Position numbers and translations under genes: made by a program. This document shows positions 1-8,467 of a DNA stretch of 23,679 bases, one piece after another; positions within the stretch are counted from its first letter, which is position 1, and each line of letters starts with the position of its first letter. Under the pieces are notes generated by a model. That model was not told the DNA's origin. It saw only the letters and a program-made list of their open reading frames with translations, and did no database searches. Source of the stretch: a virus; the IMG/VR virus record IMGVR_UViG_3300042556_001811, positions 1-23,679 of that record. The stretch is one strand, 5' to 3'.

Positions 1-38
1 CCCTTCGTCCGGCGCAACAGACGCCAGTCCCCATTCGT

Positions 39-51
39 TTCTGATACGCTG
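39..51 (+). promoter_or_regulatory. Repeated TTCTGATACGCT promoter element, copy 1
   Basis: TTCTGATACGCTG is identical over 13 bases to the copy at 12268-12280 and over 12 bases to the copy at 9654-9665. It contains TGATACGCT, an extended -10 (TGn followed by TAnnnT, box at 45-50). The box ends 7 bases before the GTG at 58, so a transcript could start at or next to that codon. No -35 hexamer is conserved among the three copies. This copy lies in a frame that is open to the window edge, so it could also sit inside the 5' part of a longer gene. Confidence 0.55.
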
Positions 52-57
52 CGTTTC

Positions 58-435
58 GTGCTGATCTATGCGATCCCCCTGTATGTGCTCACGGGCGCGC
101 TCGTATGGGCGATTTACACGCTTGTTATGCGTGCGCGTGACGCGCTTGAGCGCCCGATTCCGCCTGTTCAGGTCACTTGGAGCGGAGATGTCACGTTTGA
201 AGGCGCCCCGCAGCCGGATTTTGCGCGTGTAACGCAAGATCTGGACTCTCCGGCCGTCGAAATCGCCGAAATGCAGCGTGTTTTCTCGCAGATCGACCCG
301 ATGGACGGCGTAATCCCCTATGTCGACAACGACTGGGCTTACAGGGTCGACAATGACGAACCGATCGACCAGCAGATCATCGGGCAGGGCGAACTGTTCA
401 ACAATTTGCTGGGCATCGGAGACGACGATGTTTGA
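58..435 (+). CDS. Small single-pass membrane protein of the packaging module
   Basis: The product is 125 aa, of unrecognised family. The first 25 residues (LIYAIPLYVLTGALVWAIYTL) are a clear hydrophobic membrane segment followed by a basic stretch (RARDALER). The rest is soluble and acidic, ending in GDDDV. The chosen start is GTG 58, which has no SD but lies 7 bases after the extended -10 at 45-50. The same frame is open to base 1 with no stop (upstream residues end RFV), so the true start may be outside the window and the gene partial. The 3' end overlaps the next gene by 8 bases. A holin-like or virion membrane role is possible, but nothing proves it. Confidence 0.6.
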   Translation: MLIYAIPLYVLTGALVWAIYTLVMRARDALERPIPPVQVTWSGDVTFEGAPQPDFARVTQDLDSPAVEIAEMQRVFSQIDPMDGVIPYVDNDWAYRVDNDEPIDQQIIGQGELFNNLLGIGDDDV

Positions 436-634
436 TCCCGCTGAGTTCACGGAGCCACGCGGAAAGTTCCGCGGGACGTTCCTCACCTACAAGCGGAATG
501 GGCGCGGCGGCGTGGATGTGACCTTGACCGTGGACGACGACGACAAGCACACCGCCATCGACATGGTGGATGGCGGAGACATTGTGGTGCTGTTCACCGT
601 GGCGGGAATCCCCCGCGATGAGGAGGGTGATTGA
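428..634 (+). CDS. Hypothetical 68-aa protein
   Basis: This short acidic beta-prone protein starts MFDPAEFTEP and contains a DDDDK run near residue 40. I do not recognise the family. The start ATG 428 follows a GGAGA stretch and overlaps the stop of the preceding membrane-protein gene by 8 bases, which suggests coupled translation. An ATG 108 bases upstream in the same frame would overlap the preceding gene far more and has no evident ribosome site. Its place directly before the terminase genes suggests a packaging or virion accessory role, by context only. Confidence 0.6.
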   Translation: MFDPAEFTEPRGKFRGTFLTYKRNGRGGVDVTLTVDDDDKHTAIDMVDGGDIVVLFTVAGIPRDEEGD

Positions 635-635
635 C

Positions 636-923
636 ATGGGTGAGCCCACGGATCCCACCCGCCCGTACCCCCATTCTCCAGACGAAGTTTATGACCAAGT
701 CCACGACTTGTTCAGGAAATTGCTGTCTGAAGCCAATTACATTCTGAAAGCGGGAACCACGCAGAACAAGATTGCTTTGATGCGCTCTGTGATCCCTGCG
801 CTGATGAAGGAGCTTCAGGCCCGCGAGGAGTCGGCACGAGACTCTGAAACTCGTGAAATGTTGAAGGATTTGTTTGCTGCTGCCCGCCTCGAAATCAAGG
901 AGAAGCCGGGCGAGGAAAGCTGA
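636..923 (+). CDS. Candidate terminase small subunit
   Basis: The product is 95 aa and almost wholly helical after a proline-rich N-terminus (residues 1-13). The middle (DQVHDLFRKLLSEANYIL) and the C-terminal half are amphipathic helices with many Glu and Lys residues. The start ATG 636 follows a strong SD (AGGAGG, 621-626). Its stop overlaps the large terminase start (TGATG), the usual position and coupling of a small terminase, which recognises packaging DNA and recruits the large subunit. No helix-turn-helix is obvious, so the assignment rests on size, helicity and gene order. It could instead be another small packaging protein. Confidence 0.45.
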   Translation: MGEPTDPTRPYPHSPDEVYDQVHDLFRKLLSEANYILKAGTTQNKIALMRSVIPALMKELQAREESARDSETREMLKDLFAAARLEIKEKPGEES

Positions 924-2563
924 TGGATCTCACCCCGTTTGTGAGCAAGTTGACCATTCTCGACAAGAATGTGAACCTTGTTCACCTTGAACCGAACTGG
1001 GCGCAGGCGGATTATCTCGCCAAAATCGAGGAGCAGTTCAAGTCGACTGGCAGTTGCCGCGTCATCATTTTGAAGGCCCGTCAGCTTGGAATGTCGACAA
1101 TCACCGAAGCTGTCGCCTATTCGATGTCGTTCATCATGGAGAACTACCGTTCCCTGATTATCGCCCATGAGGTTGACGCCGCCCGAAACCTTCTCAAGAT
1201 GACCAAGCGATTTCACCAGTATTCGCCTTGGTCCGATTACTACTCTTTGCGTCACGACACGCGGAACGACATGGAGTGGATTGAGAACGGCTCGTCGATC
1301 AAGGTTGCCACGGCAGGCAAGAAGGGCGATGCCGGAGTTGGGCGTTCATCGACAAACCATTTCATTCATGCGTCTGAGGTGGCTTTTTGGGATGAAGCCG
1401 AAACTGTTTGGAATGGTCTTTCGCAGACAATCCCTAGAAGTCGAGGCACTTTCATCTGTTTCGAGTCGACAGCGAACGGGACAGGCAACTTCTTTCATCA
1501 CATGTGGGAAGATGCGGAAGCGGGAGAGAACGAGTATCTGCCGCTTTTCTACCCGTGGTGGAAGCACCCTGAATACACCGCTACGCGGGCGAATCTTCCG
1601 GTCTACCCACTTGGACATCTCGACGAAGACGAAGAGATGTTGAAGAAGCTCATGTATGCAGAGGGTTTGCGTGATGAGTTCGGCGAGCGCGTCATTTGGC
1701 GCCGATGGGCAGTAAAGAACCTTTGCAACGCAAATGTTCTCCAATTCATGCAGGAGTACCCGGCCACATCCGAAGAGGCGTTCATTGCATCTGGCCTGAA
1801 CGTTTTCCCGCAGGACAAGCTGAAGTCATGCTACGAACGGACGCCGGGGATCAACGGTTTCCTGTTTAGGAACGGCGACAACATCACTTTCAAGCCGGAT
1901 CCGCATGGACCCATGAAGATCTTTAAGAAGCCCGCCCATGACGGATCGTATGTGGTGGGGGGCGACCCAACTCGCACAACTCGCGGTGATTTCGCGTGTG
2001 CTCAGGTTCTGAACCGTTACACACTTGAGCAGGTGGCGATTTGGCGCGGAAAAACTTCTCCCGGCACATTTGCCGAAGAGTTGTTCAAGATCGGCACCTA
2101 TTTCAACAATGCGCTGCTCGTACCCGAAATCGAGGGCCCCGGTCACATGACTGTCGGCCAGTTGATCGGCATGAACTATCCGAACATCTTCCGGCGCAAG
2201 AAGGTCGACCGCACAACCCATTCCAATGTCCCCACCTATGGATGGTCGACAACGGCCCACAACAAGGAACTTGCTATCGGCTGGCTACTGCAGAACGTGA
2301 TCTCTAAGGAACTGCTGATCCACGATCACCACACCTACATGGAGATGCGAGATTACGTCACGCAGGACACAGGAGGTTACGGTCCCGCAGATGAAAAGCA
2401 TGGCCATGACGACACAGTCATGTCGATAGCCATCGCTGTCACAGGCCACAAGATGTCAGGCCCCCCACCAGACACGACGACATCAATGCCAGCTCTGCTC
2501 GATCGCCTCAACAACAAGCGTCCAGATGACGCATACGCCTATCCGGGAGAAGAAAGTGCCTAA
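923..2563 (+). CDS. terL: Terminase large subunit (DNA-packaging ATPase/nuclease)
   Basis: This motor pumps DNA into the prohead through the portal and cuts concatemers. The 546-aa length is normal for the family. The N-terminal ATPase shows a Walker A-like P-loop KARQLGMST (residues 51-59), a Walker B region around HASEVAFWDEAE (149-160) and the coupling motif STANG (182-186). The C-terminal RNase H-fold nuclease has three acidic positions in typical settings: GGDPT (D348), PEIEGPG (E402) and HDDTVM (D496/D497). The KARQLG signature is typical of many large terminases. The ATG overlaps the preceding stop and follows GAGGAAAG. No key residue appears to be missing. Confidence 0.95.
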   Translation: MDLTPFVSKLTILDKNVNLVHLEPNWAQADYLAKIEEQFKSTGSCRVIILKARQLGMSTITEAVAYSMSFIMENYRSLIIAHEVDAARNLLKMTKRFHQYSPWSDYYSLRHDTRNDMEWIENGSSIKVATAGKKGDAGVGRSSTNHFIHASEVAFWDEAETVWNGLSQTIPRSRGTFICFESTANGTGNFFHHMWEDAEAGENEYLPLFYPWWKHPEYTATRANLPVYPLGHLDEDEEMLKKLMYAEGLRDEFGERVIWRRWAVKNLCNANVLQFMQEYPATSEEAFIASGLNVFPQDKLKSCYERTPGINGFLFRNGDNITFKPDPHGPMKIFKKPAHDGSYVVGGDPTRTTRGDFACAQVLNRYTLEQVAIWRGKTSPGTFAEELFKIGTYFNNALLVPEIEGPGHMTVGQLIGMNYPNIFRRKKVDRTTHSNVPTYGWSTTAHNKELAIGWLLQNVISKELLIHDHHTYMEMRDYVTQDTGGYGPADEKHGHDDTVMSIAIAVTGHKMSGPPPDTTTSMPALLDRLNNKRPDDAYAYPGEESA

Positions 2564-2864
2564 ACACCACTTTATTTGCAAGTTGTGCGGTGACGAAAAG
2601 ATCGTCATTGTCTCGATTCGCGAAGATTCGCCAGATCATCCAGATTGCGAAACCTGCAAGTCGAGGATGGCGAAGCGTTACTCGTTTTCTGCGGGTCGAG
2701 TGCCGATTGAGATCATGTCAACTGGCAGCGGCTATCATTCATCTGAGCGTTCCTACAAGGATTCGGTGAAGCGAATGAATGAGGACGCCTACAATCGCAC
2801 AGGTTTCGAGTCGGATTTCCAACCGTTTGATCCTCGTGACCCCGACCAGACACCCCTAACATAG
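2556..2864 (+). CDS. FmdB-like zinc-ribbon protein
   Basis: The product is 102 aa starting at GTG 2556, 6 bases after GGAGA and overlapping the terL stop. Two CxxC knuckles (C8/C11 and C31/C34, 19 residues between the pairs) form a zinc ribbon like the N-terminal domain of FmdB-family regulatory proteins. After the ribbon, a GSGYHSSERSY stretch leads into a polar tail. Phages often carry such ribbons near terL. The role is not established and may be DNA or protein binding during packaging or late gene control. The zinc ribbon is confident, the function is not. Confidence 0.75.
   Translation: MPKHHFICKLCGDEKIVIVSIREDSPDHPDCETCKSRMAKRYSFSAGRVPIEIMSTGSGYHSSERSYKDSVKRMNEDAYNRTGFESDFQPFDPRDPDQTPLT
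2857..2862 (+). promoter_or_regulatory. Possible leaderless -10 box (TAACAT) before portal
   Basis: The portal GTG at 2869 has no SD. TAACAT fits TAnnnT and ends 6 bases before the GTG, the spacing expected when transcription starts at the start codon. There is no TG extension and no clear -35, so this is weaker than the copies at 39, 9654, 12268 and 8465. Confidence 0.3.
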
Positions 2865-2868
2865 AACC

Positions 2869-4632
2869 GTGGCGCTCAACCCGAAGTCTCCGTCAATCGT
2901 TTCTGACGCATTGACCATGTTCAACCATGCCAAGGACAAGCGCCGCACGCTGGTTGGCAAATGGACGACGAACTATCACATTGTCCACAACCGCACTTGG
3001 GGGGCTGGGCGTCCTGCCGGGCATCCTCGAACCGAAATTCCTGAGATCTATCCAATTCTCGCGTCGATTGTGGCGTGGGAAACGGATATGACCCCACAGT
3101 TCAAGATTGCGCCGAATGTGCCGCCGTTCTCTCCGTATGCGGCCATGTATGACGACCTTGCCGCTGATCTTGAGTGGATTCTCAACACAAACTGGGAAAC
3201 CCTCGATTACGACATGGAGGTGTCCCAAATTCTTTGGGATGGCGAGGTGTACGGCATCGGCTACGGCAAGGCCGTGTGGGATGCCCCGTCAAGCGGTGGC
3301 CTCGGTGATGTTTACCTGCGTCGAGTCGACCCTTTCTGCGTTTATCTGGATCCCGACGCTCGTTCATGGAAAGACATTTCGTACATCTTCGAGACAAAGT
3401 CGATCAGCAAGGACGAGCTGAAGCGTCGCTTCCCGAAGGCTGACTTGTCGAACACCAACTTCCGACTCATGGACGCCCCCGAAGCTCCGACGCAGCTTGA
3501 CTCTCAGGGTGGCTACGGACGTAACACGATTCGACCCAACCCCGGATCTCTGCCTAAGCCGGGTGGCGGAACGAACGTCACCTCGTTCGGTGGGGGCAGC
3601 AAGGTCAACGCCACAGTTATCGACGACTCGGTGACACTTGTTGAACTCTGGTACCGCACAATCGAAAAGTCTGATCTCGGCGAACCAGAGATCCCTGATC
3701 CGACGCCGAAGACGCCGAACCGTTCTGAATACAAGGACGAGTGGCGCTGCTTGATCTTCTGTGGCGACCAGATCCTCATGGACAAGTCGGCCACAGACAT
3801 CTTCGGGCACGGTCGTCATCCGTACTCTCGGTATGTCCCCCTTGAAGAGGGGGAGCTGTACGGCTATTCGCTAGTCGAGCAGCTTGCCCCAATGCAGATT
3901 TCGATCAACCGCCTGTTTGCCGCTGTTGAACACAACGCGTGGCTGTCAGGCAACCCGATCCTCATCAAGCGTCAGGGTGACCGTCAGACACTTACGAACC
4001 GTCCCGGCGAAGTTTTTGATGCGCAGGACCCGAATTCGGATGTCCGTTGGCTTGTTCCGCCGCCGATCTCCCCGTCTCACATCACAGTTATCGACCGGAT
4101 TATCGCCGAAATGGAACGGGTTTCTGGCATGTCGGCGATTGTCCGCGGAAGTCAGCCTCAGGGGCGACCCTCTGAGGGGCTGATGAATACGGTTCAGGAC
4201 TCTGCATTTGTGCGAATTCGCCAGCGTCTTCGCAACTTTGAGCGGTTCCTGCGCGAAGCCGGATTCCTTCTCGCTTCAATGGTGGCCGAGTTCTACGACA
4301 CTCAGCGAATCCTGTCCCGTGTCGGCAACGACGACCAGTCCACCGCTCTCGCTCTCAGTAACCAGCATTTCTTCACGCCCACAAAGGATGGACTTGAGCC
4401 TCTGCGCTTCAACATTGCTGTGCGTGCTGGTGCTTTTGGGGCGATTGGCCGTGAGGCACGCGCATCAATGTATGAGCGTTTCTTTGCGATGGGGGCAATT
4501 GATTCGGCTGCGTTGTTGCAGTTGACAGGGGTTCCAAACTGGAAAGACATTTCCGACAGAGTCCAGTCTCAGCAACAGATGGCTGGTACTCTCGGTATGC
4601 CACCAACTCAACGAGCAGCAGCCCGGAGATAG
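2869..4632 (+). CDS. Portal (head-to-tail connector) protein
   Basis: The product is 587 aa. It forms the dodecameric ring at one capsid vertex through which DNA is packaged and ejected. The hallmark VYLRRVDPFCVYLDPDA (residues 148-164) is typical of podovirus-type portals, and it is followed by a helix-rich region (KDELKRRFPKA). The central stretch around YGYSLVEQLAPMQISINRL is the portal core. A Gly/Asn/Pro-rich segment near residues 205-245 is probably a surface loop. Position just after terL supports the call. The start is GTG 2869, 4 bases after the preceding stop and with no SD. The next ATG in frame would remove the conserved N-terminal part. Confidence 0.9.
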   Translation: MALNPKSPSIVSDALTMFNHAKDKRRTLVGKWTTNYHIVHNRTWGAGRPAGHPRTEIPEIYPILASIVAWETDMTPQFKIAPNVPPFSPYAAMYDDLAADLEWILNTNWETLDYDMEVSQILWDGEVYGIGYGKAVWDAPSSGGLGDVYLRRVDPFCVYLDPDARSWKDISYIFETKSISKDELKRRFPKADLSNTNFRLMDAPEAPTQLDSQGGYGRNTIRPNPGSLPKPGGGTNVTSFGGGSKVNATVIDDSVTLVELWYRTIEKSDLGEPEIPDPTPKTPNRSEYKDEWRCLIFCGDQILMDKSATDIFGHGRHPYSRYVPLEEGELYGYSLVEQLAPMQISINRLFAAVEHNAWLSGNPILIKRQGDRQTLTNRPGEVFDAQDPNSDVRWLVPPPISPSHITVIDRIIAEMERVSGMSAIVRGSQPQGRPSEGLMNTVQDSAFVRIRQRLRNFERFLREAGFLLASMVAEFYDTQRILSRVGNDDQSTALALSNQHFFTPTKDGLEPLRFNIAVRAGAFGAIGREARASMYERFFAMGAIDSAALLQLTGVPNWKDISDRVQSQQQMAGTLGMPPTQRAAARR

Positions 4633-4635
4633 AGC

Positions 4636-6759
4636 ATGTCAGTTCAGCCGCAGATTTCGTACAACAAGTCTGATACGACTTCAGCTACGAACACGACGAC
4701 TTCGTACAGCGATGAGGACGTTGTTCTTGACCCAACATTTCCGTCTCGTCACCCAAACATTGTTGGGTCGCTGTACGGGCGTACTGAAGTTGGTGTGACT
4801 GTTGGGACTTCGGCTTCCCCTCAGCCGACGAACAGTCGAACCATCCTTTTTGAGGACGCAGAGGGTCTTCCCGGAGTCCTGAACTACATCTGGAACGCCC
4901 TTGGTGGAGCCGGTTTGAACGAGGTGTTCCAGAGTTTCCTTGCTACTGACAGCGGCTTCCAGTACCACTTCTACTTTGACGACAAGACGACTCCAGCTTT
5001 TTCGGTGGACGCGTTTGAGCTGTTCACTTTTATGGGTGGTGCCCGAGCTTTTGAAACTCCTCGTGTTGGTGTTTCAAAGATTGAGGGCAACGACGTAATC
5101 AACTATGACGGCTTCGGGGCCTACCGATACCTTTTCGCCCCTTACCGCTACTACTGCAGAGTTGAAATCGAAAGCGTAAATCCTGACAGTTACGGGATTT
5201 GGGCGCAGGTCGGTGGTTTTCGTCTCAAGGACGAATACTCTGGCTCGAAGAAGAGTTGGACGATGGCCATCAATGCGGCTGATGCGGCCCCGCAGTACGC
5301 CCTTATTGATGCCGGAATTCCATCGCTTGCATTTTTCAAGCAGTCCAATGTCCCAGTTGTGACCCCTGTTAAGGGCCAGATTGAATCCGTTTCTGCCCGC
5401 TTTAGGGTTGTTTCGGGTGCTGTTGCTGCTCAAGAGGGCGATATCGCGCTTTTCTCTCGTGCCGACAATCCTCTCCCTGATGTGCGAAGCACCGGGATGG
5501 AGGACTGGTCGAACTCTGCTTTTGGTACGGCACGCTACGAGTTGAGTGACTACTTTGCGCCATCGGTTAGTTTCAACACCCCCGGCGCAACCCACACACA
5601 CAATTTTGTGGATCCGGTTACTGGTGACGCAATCACCTCATCTACGCCTTCTGCTGCGTCTGGCGCACACACCCATACAGTTCTGATTCGCGGTGTCACT
5701 TACACGACTGACTCTGTCAGCTCTGGTGGAAGCGGCACAACCAATCACACTCACACGATTCTGACTGGGATCCCCGCTGCTAAGCCGACTGCTTGGCCTG
5801 CCGGTTCACACAACGGTTTTGGTGGTGTGATGCACTACCGTTTCCTTCAGAACGATCCGTTCTTTTTTGAGGATGGATTTAAGGCCCGTTGGCATGTTGG
5901 TCAGTTCGGTCAGCCCGGCAACGAAACCGCGACCGTTGACGTTCGTCTGTGTGCATCAGCTTGGGCTGATGGATGGCGCTCGCAGAATACAAACATTATG
6001 CCCAGTCCGGGTTCTGCAGCTCTTGAGTCGCGCCGAATTTACGATCTTGATTTTGCCAACAAGTCGCTGGCAACCTTGCCGTCGTTCTTTGGCGGGACAT
6101 GGGTTGATTTCGGTGCTGCTGGCGGCACGATCACATTCACGAACGATGGAATGAAGATCGAACCAAGCCCCACTTACGCCTCGGACACAAAGGGCATTGC
6201 GGTTCCTATGCCGACCACAGCGCCGACGACCGTTCATCCGACAGGGTCAGACGATGATTCCTGCCTGCTTTACACCGCTACAGGAAAGATTGACGCTCGA
6301 CTTCTTGGTGGAGGAGCCCCTCTGGCTTTGATGAACTTTGGTGTTTCCTGTCGTGGTGCGGTTGCCCCTCTGGATGCGACTGGCGGAAACGGCGTTGTGT
6401 TCGGATTGCCGCCAAGTTCATCGGGTGGTCCGACCGAATATCAGGGTTTTGTTGAGCATCGTTACCGGAATACGCCAATTCAGAATGTGCTGATTGGCAA
6501 GAACCTTGATATGGATTCTGCCGACATCACTCTTGCCGTGCTTGTTGACAGGCGACGCGACTACTCGATCACCGACGTTTTCTACTACTACTACTCACTT
6601 CCGGGTGAAAACACTTGGATTCCGTTGGGTTGGTCCGATTCTCAGATTGCGTTTGCTGCAGCTCCGAATCAGCGACACATCACGATTTCTTCTTTCTCCG
6701 CAGTTTCCATCTGGAGCAACTTCTCGGTTTACAAGCTTCCACGAGTTCGAGGTCTGTGA
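4636..6759 (+). CDS. Tail protein with GH172 (DUF2961)-like glycoside hydrolase fold
   Basis: The product is 707 aa. Residues about 70-450 follow the order of landmarks I know from GH172/DUF2961 enzymes: EGLPGVLNYIW (76-86), YHFYFDD followed by TPAFSVD (110-124), LFAPYRYYCRVEIE (166-179), STGMEDW (285-291, equivalent to GTGTEDY with its conserved Glu, here E289) and MHYRFLQNDPFFFE (399-412, like YRWHxxDPIxF). Between the last two is an insertion with three HxH motifs (H320/H322, H345/H347, H371/H373), as in metal-binding fibre stalks. The C-terminus (about 470-707) looks like a concanavalin-type beta sandwich. The ATG follows GGAGAT. Likely role: a virion receptor-binding or glycan-cleaving protein. 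Catalysis is inferred and not shown. Confidence 0.65.
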   Translation: MSVQPQISYNKSDTTSATNTTTSYSDEDVVLDPTFPSRHPNIVGSLYGRTEVGVTVGTSASPQPTNSRTILFEDAEGLPGVLNYIWNALGGAGLNEVFQSFLATDSGFQYHFYFDDKTTPAFSVDAFELFTFMGGARAFETPRVGVSKIEGNDVINYDGFGAYRYLFAPYRYYCRVEIESVNPDSYGIWAQVGGFRLKDEYSGSKKSWTMAINAADAAPQYALIDAGIPSLAFFKQSNVPVVTPVKGQIESVSARFRVVSGAVAAQEGDIALFSRADNPLPDVRSTGMEDWSNSAFGTARYELSDYFAPSVSFNTPGATHTHNFVDPVTGDAITSSTPSAASGAHTHTVLIRGVTYTTDSVSSGGSGTTNHTHTILTGIPAAKPTAWPAGSHNGFGGVMHYRFLQNDPFFFEDGFKARWHVGQFGQPGNETATVDVRLCASAWADGWRSQNTNIMPSPGSAALESRRIYDLDFANKSLATLPSFFGGTWVDFGAAGGTITFTNDGMKIEPSPTYASDTKGIAVPMPTTAPTTVHPTGSDDDSCLLYTATGKIDARLLGGGAPLALMNFGVSCRGAVAPLDATGGNGVVFGLPPSSSGGPTEYQGFVEHRYRNTPIQNVLIGKNLDMDSADITLAVLVDRRRDYSITDVFYYYYSLPGENTWIPLGWSDSQIAFAAAPNQRHITISSFSAVSIWSNFSVYKLPRVRGL

Positions 6760-7052
6760 TGAAGGGTCAGTCGATTTCAATTAATGCTTCTGTTGTTCGC
6801 ATTTGGCCTCCTGCTGCAAGTTCGAAGGAGAAGGCTGGGCACGTTGACCAGCCGACAAGTGTGCTCATCAAGCATCCTTCTGGTGGATCTGCAGTTATTT
6901 ATCTCGGTGGATCTGATGTAAATAACACGGGACCAAACATTGGTTTTGCTCTTTCGCCTGGTGAGTCCCTGTCGGTGGATTTGGTTCAGGACGCAATTTA
7001 TGGAATTGCAAGTTCTGGCACTCATACCGTGTATGTGCTTGCATCGAACTGA
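6759..7052 (+). CDS. Small beta-sandwich tail or decoration protein
   Basis: The product is 97 aa. The pattern of short beta strands with IYLGGSDV (about residues 47-54), LSPGESLSVDL (66-76) and AIYGIASSGT followed by VYVLAS at the C-terminus matches a common family of small phage virion beta proteins found near fibres or capsid decoration genes. The ATG overlaps the stop of the GH172-like gene (TGATG) and has a GAGG at 6749-6752. Its position between two large fibre-type genes suggests a structural partner or spacer in the adsorption apparatus. Confidence 0.6.
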   Translation: MKGQSISINASVVRIWPPAASSKEKAGHVDQPTSVLIKHPSGGSAVIYLGGSDVNNTGPNIGFALSPGESLSVDLVQDAIYGIASSGTHTVYVLASN

Positions 7053-8467
7053 TGCCAAAGTTTGAAACCCCTCCTCCATTTCGGCCGTATCATCCTTCTA
7101 ATGGGATGCCTGGCTTTTGGTATGGGAGTTTTTACCGTCAGCGTGTAGATGGCCTGAATGTTGACGCGAATGCTGTCAATATCATGGCTTCTTTGATTTC
7201 TGACAACACCAGACCCGGTGAAGGCGCTCCTTATGCGACGATGACGCCGTTTGGGCAGGACAACTGGAACAACAGTTATGTTTCCGGTGCTGCTGCTGCC
7301 AGCTACTTTTCTGATGTTTGGCCTAATCCGGGTGCACTATCAGTCACTCAAACCAACTGGAACATTCTCAGATCTGACCGTTCGACGGCAAACCCCCATC
7401 CTTACTTCTCTGATTTGAGGCAGCAGGACGCCACTAGGGCCAACCCCCTTTTTGGTGGTGGCTATCTGGTTGGCATTTCTGGTGATCGACATGCAACCCT
7501 TTGGATTCCGTCAAAGCGGATGCTGGTTGAAGCGATCGGCTACAGCGGGCTTAACGCTTCTTGCGAAGCAATCGTCAAATACTCTTGGGGCGACGAAAAT
7601 TCTGGGATCCCGAATTTCACTTTGCCGCTCGCTTCTACTGGCGGAGGGCCTGCAGGCGCAAACGCTGCGTCTATTCCTGTTGGGCCGCTTTTTTTCACCT
7701 ACGACGATCTTCTTGAGTGCGGAGAAACTGGCGATCTCGGCCACATGGTTGGCATCTCGCTTCGCAACTATGGGCGCATTAGCGCAGGCCAGCCGACCGG
7801 CTGGTACAGGTGGCCTGCTCGCCGGTCTGATGGCACGATTGACGGCAGCGCCGTCAAGGCTGGTCAGGTGTTTCGCCTGAAGTCGACGTTCAACGAGGCG
7901 ACAGCATTTCCGACGAATCAGCCGCTTCGTGCGCTTGCTCGTACTTTGAAGAAGTACGGCATGATCGTGTATGACCGCAATTTCAACATCGCCAAGATCA
8001 CGGTCCCCAACGACCCCAAGTGGCCGACTGGTTCACAAGATTTGGGGGTTGTGCTCGGCAACAAGTTGCCGTTGTCGAATTTCGAGCCGGTTGACATGGA
8101 TCCGATTGCCGGGCCGACCAACAGCATTCAGGTGCTTGCCCCGTTTCCGGAAGCCGATTCGTTCGGGGTTCTACAGTCGGTTATTGGCTTTACTCCCGCT
8201 TACGGCGGGGAGCAGATCACGTTGAACGGCGACAATTTGACGGGAACGACCAAGGTGGTAATCACCGGGGCGCTTTCCGCCGTCAGCTTCACGGTTGTTA
8301 ACGACAACACGCTGACGTTTGTGGCCCCGCCCGGACAGCCGGGTTTGTGCGATTTTTGGGTTGAAAACATTTACGGGTCCAGCAACTTTCTCGACTTTGA
8401 ATACACGACAGTTATTCCTAGTCGGAATGTTCATTCCGCCTCATCTGGGCGGATGGGACTTGGATGA
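7052..8467 (+). CDS. Tail/adsorption protein with C-terminal IPT/TIG Ig-like domain
   Basis: The product is 471 aa. Residues about 380-460 form an IPT/TIG domain: GFTPAYGGEQITLNGDNL, then KVVITGA, then LTFVAPP, a fold common in surface and phage adhesion proteins. The preceding body (about 60-350) has GDDDxxN-like and ALKxYGMIV-like blocks (LARTLKKYGMIVYDRNFN) that I recall from secreted bacterial proteins of unknown function, so a carbohydrate-facing jelly-roll body is plausible. The ATG overlaps the preceding stop and has no clear SD, consistent with translational coupling. It probably acts with the GH172-like protein in host recognition. No catalytic residues can be assigned. Confidence 0.6.
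   Translation: MPKFETPPPFRPYHPSNGMPGFWYGSFYRQRVDGLNVDANAVNIMASLISDNTRPGEGAPYATMTPFGQDNWNNSYVSGAAAASYFSDVWPNPGALSVTQTNWNILRSDRSTANPHPYFSDLRQQDATRANPLFGGGYLVGISGDRHATLWIPSKRMLVEAIGYSGLNASCEAIVKYSWGDENSGIPNFTLPLASTGGGPAGANAASIPVGPLFFTYDDLLECGETGDLGHMVGISLRNYGRISAGQPTGWYRWPARRSDGTIDGSAVKAGQVFRLKSTFNEATAFPTNQPLRALARTLKKYGMIVYDRNFNIAKITVPNDPKWPTGSQDLGVVLGNKLPLSNFEPVDMDPIAGPTNSIQVLAPFPEADSFGVLQSVIGFTPAYGGEQITLNGDNLTGTTKVVITGALSAVSFTVVNDNTLTFVAPPGQPGLCDFWVENIYGSSNFLDFEYTTVIPSRNVHSASSGRMGLG

Noticed and set aside
570-635. Longer N-terminus for the candidate small terminase
   Set aside because: It would overlap the 68-aa gene and lie upstream of the strong SD at 621-626, which clearly serves ATG 636.
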